Positions 55,706 to 64,000 of a DNA stretch of 64,000 bases are shown in pieces. The notes under the pieces were generated by a model. It ran no database searches, was not told where the DNA came from, and worked only from the letters and a program-made list of their open reading frames with translations. Position 1 is the first letter of the stretch. Every line of letters begins with the position of its first letter. Position numbers and translations under genes: made by a program. The stretch covers positions 115,418,049 to 115,482,048 of the forward strand of contig CM043953.1 in NCBI GenBank assembly GCA_014529385.2, given 5' to 3'. The DNA comes from Adiantum capillus-veneris (Eukaryota > Streptophyta > Polypodiopsida > Polypodiales > Pteridaceae).

Positions 55706-56338
55706 TTAATGTAGTTGAATCCCTCTATGCCCCGCATAAGGAGGAGCACATGATTCATACATTACTTTCTCACTAAGTGAGTGTGTAATACATAGCCTAT
55801 TGCCATAGAGAAGATAACCATCTTCTAGAGTAAATGGTTCCTCTTTCTTCCCTAGTGCAATGGCTAAGATTACATCTTTGAAGTCTGGATCAATTGCATA
55901 CTCATCTATCATAGAAGATAGATCATTGTGAGTAGCTATTGACATAGGATTTACCTTTGGCCGTCTCAAGAGAGCATCAGCCACTTGATTATTGTTGCCA
56001 GCAATGTGAGCAATATGAAAATTAAAACGTGAAAGAAAATTTGCCCACCTCATTTTCTTGTCAGAGAGCTTGCTCTACGTCCTGAAATACTTGAGGCTTT
56101 GATGATCCGTTCGTAGAATGAATGGAGTCCCCAAGAGGTAATGCTTCCATGAGTCTAGGGCATGAAGAGCAGCTAAAAGATCCTTTTCATAAATGGCCAA
56201 AACTTGCTCATCTGAGCTGAGTCTACGACTCTCATATGCTATGGCATGCCCTTCTTGAAGTAAAACAACTCCAAGGAAATCACCACAAGCATCACATTGG
56301 ACCTCAAATGGCTTTGAGAGATTCGGAAATACAAGCAC
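55706..56338 (-). pseudogene. RNase H of Element 4
   Basis: FEVQCDACGDFLGVVLLQ, AYESRRLSSDEQVLAIYEKDLLA and ILRTDHQSLKYF give the Asp, Glu and Asp of RNase H; AGNNNQVADALLRRP follows after a stop near 56065. The linker to integrase shows EDGYLLYGNRLCI and APPYAGHRGI. Only one RNase H is present, unlike Elements 2 and 3. Confidence 0.85.
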
Positions 56339-56699
56339 GGGTTGAGAGGTAAGCTTTTGTTTTAACTTATCAAAAGCTTCTTGTTTCTTTTAGTCCATAC
56401 ATACTTAACGCTCTTCTTGGTTAAGTCATGTAATGTACCAGCAATCAAAGAGAATTACTCTATGAAGCGTCTATAGTATGCACACATACCTATAAAGCTT
56501 CTTAGTTCATGTAAATTCCTTGGATTAGGACATTCTTTTATTACCTCCAACTTTGTGGGATCCATACGGATGCCAGATTGAGAGATAATATGACCTAAAT
56601 ATTGAATTTATTGTAAGAAAAATTCTCGTTTGATTGATGAAAAGCTTATTATCACTCAATGCTTGAAAGATTACCTGAAGATGTTTCTTGTGCTCTTCA

Positions 56700-57461
56700 A
56701 TAGACTTGGAGTAGATGATTACATCGTCAAAGAATACTCCACTGAAGTTGCGGTGTGGTCAAAATATTTGCTCCATCATGCGATTGAAGGTTGCGGGAGC
56801 ATTTGTTAAGCCAAAAGGCATAACAAGATATTCATAAAGACCAAATGTTGTGTGAAAAGCGGTCTTTAGGATATCTTCATCAACTATCCTTATTTGATGA
56901 TAGCCACTTTTGAGGTCTATCCTACTAAAGTAGGTCGACCCTTGAAACTTATCAAATAAGTCTTCAATTCGAGGCACAGGAAACCTGTTCTTGATAGTAA
57001 TCCTATTTAGTGCTCTATAGTCGACATGTGCCATCCTTCTTATGCACTAAAAGAACTGGTGAGAAAAATGGAGAGGAGCTAGGCCGCACCATTCCTTTCT
57101 CAACCAATTCATTTATTTGCCTCATAATGTCCTCTTGTTGAGCTTGTGAAACTCTATAAGGAGGTTTATTAGGCGGTGAGCTACCTGGAAGGAGCTCAAT
57201 TGCATGGTCATCATCCCCTCGTTTTGGAGGTAGCTCTCCAAGGATGTCATCAATAAAAACATCTTGAAATTGATTAAGGAATTTAGACAACTCTAAATCC
57301 TCATGCATTCCACTGTCATTTAATTTTGTTTTATTAACATCACTTGAAGAGTCTTTAACAAAAATCATGTACGCGGAAATTGAACTCTTTATTGACTTCT
57401 CAAAAGCTTGGTCATTTACAAGAGGTATGGAGCTACCTGACTCCTGTGCAACTATGTACAT
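56700..57461 (-). pseudogene. Reverse transcriptase of Element 4
   Basis: From 57461 down: the RT N-terminus with SPPNKPPYRVSQAQQEDI and [22 protein letters not shown], a one-base frame change at about 57020-57030, then [37 protein letters not shown] and [15 protein letters not shown]. The catalytic FFDDVIIYSKS lies near 56703-56734 in another frame. It belongs to the chromovirus type. Confidence 0.85.
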
Positions 57462-57469
57462 ATCTTTTT

Positions 57470-57941
57470 CCCTAAACTTGAAGGAGATCTTCCTTTCAGG
57501 GAACTTGATAGAGGCAGCAAGGCGGTCAAAACCATGGTGCCCCTAAAATTACATCTTCATGTTTATGAGGAGAGATGAAGAAGTCTTATTTGTCCACATA
57601 TCCTTGGATGTGGAGCCTTAGCTTCCCAATTAAGGGAGTAACAAAAACATCTTGGCCAATGAAGGCCCCATCCGCCTTCATAGCATCTCCCATCTCAAAC
57701 TCATGTATGCCTAGCTTGGCGGCCAACTCAAGAGAGATGAAATTGTGAGTTGAGCAAGGGTCAAAGAGAATGAAAGCATCATGCTCTTTAACCTTAACCT
57801 AAGCATAGGAAAGAGGAGAACCCTTGCAATGAACATCTTCTTTTGGGGCTTCAATAATTGAAGCTCCAGGTTGTTCATTACGTGCATTCCTTTGAGGGAA
57901 AGCTCGATAACAGTGTCCTTGCTTCATCACACTTAAAGATG
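57470..57941 (-). pseudogene. Protease and zinc-knuckle remnant of Element 4
   Basis: Minus-strand translation gives MKQGHCYRAFPQRN (end of a zinc knuckle, near 57930-57890), then FILFDPCSTHNFISLELAAKLGI (protease, near 57780-57710) and a VILGAPWF-type flap-side motif near 57560. The usual DSG or DPG triad reads DPC, so the protease site is altered. At 57941 the sequence passes directly into LTR sequence, so the rest of gag is gone. Confidence 0.7.
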
Positions 57942-58056
57942 GAAGCTTCATACACCAAGCAATTATGCTAATAACACTTTGCCAACACTTAAAAGAACTT
58001 GAACCGGAACCCTCTATCCCAAGACCTCAAACACCATGAAAGGTGAGGAGAGCTGG
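57942..58056 (-). repeat. Partial 5' LTR of Element 4
   Basis: 115 bp matching 52726-52841 of the 3' LTR. The left edge is a deletion junction with the zinc knuckle; the right edge is the Element 3 insertion. The last four bases, CTGG (58053-58056), should recur beyond Element 3 outside the window if the 4-bp duplication rule holds. Confidence 0.8.
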
Positions 58057-58316
58057 TGAGGCGGTCCGGGGCGGGCAACAAGAAGAGCAACCTCTAGACA
58101 CCCTTCAAGGCTCCTTTGCTGCTCAATGGGACTGGGGCACAACACAACACAAACCAAAACAACAAACCCACAGCCAAATCCCAACTACACAAGGGGCACC
58201 ACCTAGTTTAAGAGCGAACTAGGACGCAAAAGAGGAGAATCGTTAGAGCAACCCACAAACAAGCAAGGAATTTACACTAACCCTAACACCAATGGAACAC
58301 TCTCACACACTAAAAC

Positions 58317-58393
<77 letters not shown>

Positions 58394-60772
58394 TGCTCGG
58401 GATGCTTTGAAACGTATCGGCAATGATCAAGCAAACACAACTATATATTTAGGAAAGAGAGAGAAAGGGGGAGGGGGTGCTTGTTGCATTAATACCTTCT
58501 TACAAATCTGTCATGACAACTCAAAGTGAGATAAGTATTTGTTCAACATAGCTTGCGTAAATTTCACCACAACACATCACATGAAAATCCACCCCAATCA
58601 CTATCTTAAGGCCAGGGGAGTCCTCTCCACCCTGTCGCCCTCTTACAGTATGTGGGATTTATGGCTAGATTGATGACAACACCAGAGACAAGCTATCAAG
58701 AACTTAACAAAAAACACCAAGACACTTACGCATCATTGTTGTCCATTACTTCACGTTGGAAGGGAGACAAAGTATCCAAGCTTAGTCCAAATCCACCCTC
58801 CTTGATTCAGCGAATGTTGGGCTTACACTAGTAGGAGAAATGATAGATTTCCTACTCTCAATTGAATGATCACTCTCTCTCTTACAATGGCATAGAGTTC
58901 CCTTGCTAATCCCCTATTACAATACATGCACATGCATAAGACAATGAGTTTCCACTCAAGAGCTCCTTCTAGAGAGGTTGAGCTTGGCTTCTCAAGCTAT
59001 AGCATAGTGCTCTTGCTCAAGGCTCCCCCCTTTTGTGCTAGCCACACCCTCCTTTTATAGCAATTTTGAAGGCTAGGGTTACTCCTCTAACCATGGTTGG
59101 GTTAGATTTTCAGCCATTTATCTAATTTCTTTTGCTTGGAATTATCAAGAAGTTGGTGGGGAAAGAGAGAGGAGAGAAATGGAGGTGATAGGACTTTTCA
59201 TAGTGGGTTAGTGTTAGTAGAGTTAGTGTTAATTTACAAATGGAATTGGATATTTACAATGGGAGTATCCATGTAGGATAAAAATAAGGAAGAAAAACTC
59301 TTAAGAGGTAAGAAAAGGTGGATTTCTTACAAGGTTGATGCTCCAAGTGTCTTGAGTAGGGCCAATTTTGACGCTTGTTGACAGTCCACTAGCTTTGACG
59401 ATACATTTTTTCTCCACTCTTGACCTTCCTTGAGAGACAAGGTAATTGAAGCTGAGTAATCAACCACCATGATGCTGTATTTTAAGAGAAGAGGCTCAAT
59501 TTTGTGGTTTTTTTGATAGATATGGGTAAATTGGAGGAGGAAAAATGAGACTAGGTGGTCAATTTTGGAATGGAATTGTGTGTGGGAGGTATGAGTTCAC
59601 CATGGTTTCTCTTATTCTTCAAGGTTGAGGAGAAGGTGAGTAGGGTGCAGAGAGGAGTGGTGAGAAAGGTGGGGATGATGAGTGGAGAAGTGTGTGTGAA
59701 AGAGGAAAATGATAAAGTGGAAGAGAGAGTGTGGCTGCATAGCATGGGAAAACTAGGGTCCACCAATAAAATCATAGCTCACAACTCGTAGCTCAAAAAA
59801 AAAGAAAAAAATTTGAGGCAAAAGTTCAGCCCACGAGCTACAACTTTTGTTTGTATCACCTTTTCAAATTCGGAGAGCAAGTGAACTTTAAAAATTCAGC
59901 AAAACTGACCGTTTTTTTCCACTGCACAAGGTCCTTGTGGGGTCCTTCTTTGGATGATTCTTTTGAATACCTCCAAGAGTGAGCCCTCCATAGTGCATGT
60001 ATGCATGCCACCTACCCTTGACCTTATTTGGTAGGTCTATAATTGAAGATATTGTTGAGATTATGATATAAGTGAATAGTACAACTAAGAAAATCAAATA
60101 TTGAGGGGTCTAAAAATTATGTACATGTCAAATATAAATAATATAAGTGGAAAAAAATATAAAGGGGTCAAAAGAAATCTCTCTCATTATGAGGCTACCA
60201 TAAAAAGATAAATATTTTTGGTGTTCTAATTTTTTAGAAAAAAAAACAAAATAGTTGTAGGAAGGGAAAAATCACAATAGTGAAAAAATATACACATAAA
60301 TAAAACTAGTTTTTTTGGATTTTTGTTGGGGTGGAGTTACACCAAATATAAGAGAAGCTTACATGAAAATATTTCTATATGGAATAAAGAGTATGAAAAA
60401 TGGTAAGAAAAAATTGTGGTAATGGTGGGGCAATGTACAGAGCATAAATAGCACACACCTAGGTAGAAATATTTAAATAAATACCAAAATAATTATGAAA
60501 AAATCTTTTATTTAGGCCCTATATACAAAGAAATATTTACATATGCATGGGCCATAATATACTTATATTTTTTATTTTTTTTTATTTTTTTGGCTCAACT
60601 AGCCCAATGACTAGCTAATTGAGAGTTTTTTAAGAAGATATGGGAAAAGTCCCGTGACTCACGCACGCCTATGTACAGTGAAATGGTAGGGATAGCCACA
60701 GTGTTTGGGTGATTTTGGTAGGGTGAGGTAACTCACTGTGGCAATTACAAAGAGCCGAAAAAATAGCTATCA
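58057..60772 (-). repeat. 3' LTR of Element 3 (2716 bp, diverged subfamily)
   Basis: On the minus strand it starts TGATAGCTATTTTTTCGG at 60772 and ends CCGCCTCA at 58057. The first ~450 bp and last ~250 bp align with LTRs A-D; the middle shares only short words by eye. A (GA)n run at 58318-58390 sits where the others have a short CT run. CTATAAAAGG near 59050-59060 (minus strand) is at the position expected for the TATA box. Confidence 0.85.
58318..58390. repeat. (GA)n microsatellite, ~73 bp
   Basis: A pure GA run inside the LTR of Element 3. The arginine/glutamate frame across it is an artefact of the repeat. Confidence 0.95.
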
Positions 60773-60814
60773 TTAGCCCTCCCCCTGGATGATGGTATAT
60801 TCATGTACCATCAT
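60773..60814 (-). promoter_or_regulatory. Polypurine tract and 3' hairpin of Element 3
   Basis: On the minus strand ATGATGGTA ... TACCATCAT (60814-60789) forms the same 9-bp stem as in Element 2, followed by AGGGGGAGGGCTAA and the LTR start. The pol stop TGA (60801-60803) lies in the loop. Confidence 0.75.
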
Positions 60815-61460
60815 AGAGCATCTTTTTCAAAGAGAGTGCTTCAGAGTCCTTGACGAGATTTTTATTGTTTGGCCCCTCAGAATTTTGTCTAGAGTTACAC
60901 TCATGCTTCATGTAACAATACTTACATGAGACAGTGGCCTTTTGACAGATCTTTGGTAGATCCTTTGGTAGAAGGCGACTCAAATAGGGCTTCAAGCGAT
61001 ACCCGTTTACTTTCCTGGAGTACTCTTTACCATTCAAGTCCATAAGCTGATAGTAACTTGAATTGAAAGCCTTCTTGACTATGTATGGCCCTTGCCATCT
61101 TGTTTCAAATTTGGCATCAAAACGATTATCGAGTCGATTGTCATACCTTAGCACAAGATCTCCTTCATTGATGCCTTTGTCCTTCAGTTTCTTGTCAAGC
61201 TTCTCCTTTGTCTGTGTGGCTTTCCTCTTATAGCACTCGTATGCTGCTTCTCTTTTCCACTCGTATGCTAAGGTAAGAAGTCGATCCATCCACGCTTCTT
61301 GATCATCTTGTGCTGATTTGCCATGAAGTCGCATTGTTGGAATGTTTAGCTCAATTGGCTGTAAAGCCTCTTGACCATAGACCATGACCATAGACCAAGT
61401 GAAATGGTGTGAACTCCGTGGCTTCCCTATATGTGGTTCAATACGCCCACAAGGCACCAT
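60801..61460 (-). pseudogene. Integrase C-terminal part of Element 3
   Basis: From HLVYGQEALQPIELNIPTMRL to LYDGT-stop, 87-95 percent like Element 2 by eye. A 13-bp duplication (TATGGTCATGGTC-type, within 61371-61396) shifts the frame relative to the upstream core. KSAQDDQEAW here has Ser where Element 2 has a stop. The C-terminal domain GPYIVKKAFNSSYYQLMDLNG is intact. Confidence 0.85.
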
Positions 61461-63207
61461 CCAAGAAGTTATACCACAACTTTGTCTTGTTTTTCACCAT
61501 CTTTCTAATGATGCCTGCAATGACACCATTAGCTTTTTCTACCAAACCATTTGATTGGGGATAGTAGGGTGTACTGTGACGATGTAGAATGTGAAGTTCT
61601 TCACAGCCTTCTGTGAGAAATCCCTTTCTAAACCCTGGACCATTATCAGAAACAATCTCCAAAGGTGTGCCAAATCTACAACAAATGTGAGTGCAGACGA
61701 ATTTGCTCACTGTTTTCTCATTTACCTTTGCCACACTCTGTGCTTCCACCCACCTAGTCATATAGTCTACAGCCACTAGAATGTAGAGTTTACCATTTTT
61801 TGTCCTAGGCAGAGGACCCATAGCATCAATGCCCCACTTTTCAAACGGTCCATTTGCAAGCACGATTTGTCTTGGACCATAAATCAATCTTCTATTCCCA
61901 TTTACCTGACAATTGTGACAACTTTTACACCAATGTTGGACATCCACATGCAGACTTGGCCAAACATACCCCGCAAGCAAAATCTTCTTCACAGTTAATT
62001 CTTGGGCAAAATGACCACCACATTCTTCTTCATGCAAACCTTTTAGAATGGCTGGAATTTCCTCAATAGTTGGTACTCTTCTGCATACTTGATCCCTCCC
62101 TCTTTGATAGAGGGAGCCTTCTAGGAAGAGATATGCGCTTGCCTTCTTCATGAGTCTCCTCTTCTGAGCCTTCGTGAAGTCTTGTGGAAACTCGCCCTCC
62201 AAAATGTAGCTAATAATGGGAGTCAATGACTCCAATCCCTGGTATCTTGGTTGCTTGACAGTTGCTGCCACCATGATGACCTGCACTTCTTTCTCAACAC
62301 ATGTAACTACTTGTTGTGCAAGTAAATCGGCATCTTCATTCTGTTTCCTAGGAATATGATATAGTTGCACTTCTTCAAATTGATTAAACAATCTACGAAT
62401 GGCATGAACTTTTGTCTGTAATCTTTCATTCTTGCATGCCCAAATACCTAAAATCTGTTTAACAATGAGAAGTGCATCTCCCTTTACCATGAGGCGTTGT
62501 ATCCCTTGTATCCCATGAATTAGTGTGTCGTATTCTGCTTCATTGTTGCTAGCTGAACTTGGTAGATTGAACTTCTCTTTCATGACCACCTCTCCACTTG
62601 GGTTGAGCAACACTAGCCCTCCCCCTGATTTTACTGTGGCTCGACGAAAAGCTCCATCAAAGAACAAGGTAAAATCATTAGGAATAGTTTTTGGTGGTGG
62701 CAATGGTAGGGTCTTTACTTGAGGCACCTTAATCTCCTTTTCATGCACCCTATAAGTGAGAATCCCTGCCAATTGTGCACGCACACTATCTTCTACCTTG
62801 AAAGAGTATTGAAACTCTTGCAACTCCATAATCCACTTTGAGATCCTAGTACTAAGATTCATTTGAGATGACACCCAAGGGAACAAATTCTCTGCAGTGA
62901 GAATTACAAAAGGTTTTGGTAGCAGGTAGGATCTAAACTTTCTCACCGCAAACATGAGAGAAAGCATCATGAGTTCTGCTTCTGTGTAGTCTCTCTCCAA
63001 AGCATTCATGACCCTACTAGCAAAGTAGATGGGTCGCATCCTTGTACTGTGGGATCTTGTTGTAGCAACACACACCAATTGTTTCCCTTCCAACACTAGA
63101 GCTAACAAAGAATGTGTACTCCCAACAAGGAGGCATGAGTGTTGGTAGCTCTGACAAAATGACTTTAATGTTACAAAAATACTCTTCAAGCTCATCAGAC
63201 CATGCAA
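61438..63207 (-). pseudogene. RNase H, second RNase H and integrase core of Element 3
   Basis: A 589-codon open frame starts within the RT-linked RNase H and covers the second RNase H (FFDGAFRRATVKSGGG, NNEAEYDTL, KGDALLI, NEDADLLA) and the integrase. The integrase shows HHCC (GGHF..CKSCHNC), WGIDAMGPL, VSDNGPGF and YYPQSNGLVEKANG, so all catalytic residues are present. It ends at TGA 61438-61440, where Element 2 has CGA (Arg). Compared with Element 2 a 3-codon deletion lies in the second RNase H near 62505. This copy keeps CAG where Element 2 has the TAG at 20612. Confidence 0.88.
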
Positions 63208-63457
63208 ATTCTACTTGTTGTGTCAACTTTTGCAAAGTATGAAGCAACTCCGAGGCTAAGTGAATGAAGCGTGACATATACTTCACCTTTTGAATGAATG
63301 AGATGACCTCCTTAAGACTCTTGGGTGATGGTAGCTCAATAAGAGCCTTTGCCTTTGAAGGATACACCTCAATGCCTTTATAGGAAACCTTGTGACCGAG
63401 CAAGATCACTTCATCCTCACCTATGTGGCACTTGTCGGGGTTGAGTTGACCTCCCAT
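63017..63457 (-). pseudogene. RT thumb and connection of Element 3
   Basis: MGGQLNPDKCHIGEDEVILLGHKVSYKGIEV through to the start of the RT-linked RNase H. A stop separates it from the upstream RT at about 63461 (TAG where Element 2 has GAC), and a frameshift near 63060 leads into the next frame. Confidence 0.85.
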
Positions 63458-63460
63458 GTC

Positions 63461-64000
63461 CTAGAGCTTCTTAAAACCTTCTTCTACCCTTTGTAGATGC
63501 AATGATTTTGAGCTATAAATGCAGAAATCATCAATGAACACCCTAATTGACTTTCCAAAAAATGCTTGAAACACCATGTTCATGAAACGTTGGAATGTTG
63601 CAGGAGCATTTGTCAGACCAAATGGCATGACTCTAAAAGAATAACAACCCCAAGGAGTGATAAAGGTTGTTTTCAATTGATCTCCAATGCGATACCTATT
63701 TGAAAGTAACCTGAGTAGCCATCACACACAGTGTACTTCTCATGACCAGCTACCTCATTTAGTATCTCATCCTGAAATGGGAGGGAAAGTGATCTCTTTT
63801 TGTTGCCTCATTGAGTGGACGGTAATCCACACACACCCTCCACTTTCCGTTTTTCTAGGAGTGACAACAACAGGAGAGACCCACTCTGAATTCTCCACTG
63901 GATAAATGAAACCTGCTGCTAGAAGCTTTCTTACCTCCTTGAGTAGAGCCTGCTCCTTATAACTCCTAGCCTTCGTAGCTTCTGAGCTTAGGTGTGGCCT
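63461..64000 (-). pseudogene. RT palm and fingers of Element 3, cut by the window edge
   Basis: 63676-63461 reads [24 protein letters not shown] and FIDDFCIYSSKS (catalytic Asp pair). Further up, short pieces in shifting frames give CDGYSGYFQI, VDYRPLNEATKRDHF and ENSEWVSPVVV, with single-base losses near 63690, 63785 and 63855. The N-terminal RT, protease and gag lie beyond 64000. Confidence 0.85.

Larger units (their letters stand above)
52424..58056 (-). mobile_element. Element 4: chromodomain-type Ty3/gypsy, gag deleted, interrupted by Element 3
   Basis: Minus-strand element: 3' LTR at 52424-53854, pol at about 54528-57930, and a piece of 5' LTR at 57942-58056 that Element 3 interrupts. 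The LTR pieces 52726-52841 and 57942-58056 match with only about two or three substitutions. Primer site and gag are missing: the 5' LTR piece is joined directly to the end of a zinc knuckle at 57941. Several stops and frameshifts break pol. Confidence 0.75.
58057..64000 (-). mobile_element. Element 3: Tat-like Ty3/gypsy, partial (continues past the window)
   Basis: This element is on the minus strand. The 3' LTR is 58057-60772, and the polypurine tract, hairpin and pol run on to the window edge, where RT is still in progress. Pol is closely similar to Element 2 (roughly 91-97 percent in stretches compared by eye), with its own stops and frameshifts. The LTR is the same type but much more diverged. 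It is inserted in the 5' LTR of Element 4. Confidence 0.9.

Overview
The window looks like intergenic DNA from a large, repeat-rich land-plant nuclear genome. I see no intact host gene, rRNA, tRNA or CRISPR array. Nearly everything recognisable is an LTR retrotransposon or its remains: Ty1/copia ends, a Ty3/gypsy lineage with two RNase H domains (a hallmark of the plant Tat group), a chromodomain-type Ty3/gypsy, and a Ty3/gypsy whose pol resembles the type common in fungi. That mixture and the low gene density would fit a gymnosperm or fern, but the species cannot be named from the sequence.

Layout, left half. A copia RNase H and LTR stub (1112-1806) abuts the 3' part of a Ty3/gypsy element H (1808-12149). 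H carries, in frame after its integrase, an unrecognised extra ORF of roughly 790 codons. That ORF is split by Element 1 (3356-10356), a 7.0-kb element with 2.66-kb LTRs and only a gag-like gene inside. A decayed copia RNase H and LTR (12150-13112) follows, split by Element 2 (13113-24395), a full-length gag-pol element. Elements 1 and 2 share the same LTR family, primer-site region, leader motif and 3' hairpin plus polypurine tract, but have different coding content. Element 2 looks like the enzyme donor and Element 1 like its non-autonomous partner. Both are flanked by exact 4-bp target duplications (TTGT, ATAC).

Middle (24.4-49.4 kb). Old decayed sequence: a minus-strand gag relic, a field of diverged repeats of about 275-300 bp (27.2-33.1 kb), a minus-strand copia-type LTR, a decayed coiled-coil reading frame, unknown ORF relics near 38.6-39.6 kb, an array of a short motif (40.06-41.78 kb), and two large palindromes near 45.4-46.1 kb, one of them a compound inverted repeat of about 411 bp.

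Right part, minus strand. A fungal-type Ty3/gypsy pol (49.43-52.42 kb) is bordered by chromodomain-type Element 4 (52424-58056). The 5' LTR of Element 4 is interrupted by Element 3 (58057 to beyond 64000), a relative of Element 2 with a diverged LTR. Together the right side records at least three nested or abutting insertion events.

All identifications rest on motifs read by eye; no database search was run. LTR edges supported by TG..CA ends, target duplications or polypurine tracts are the most reliable coordinates.
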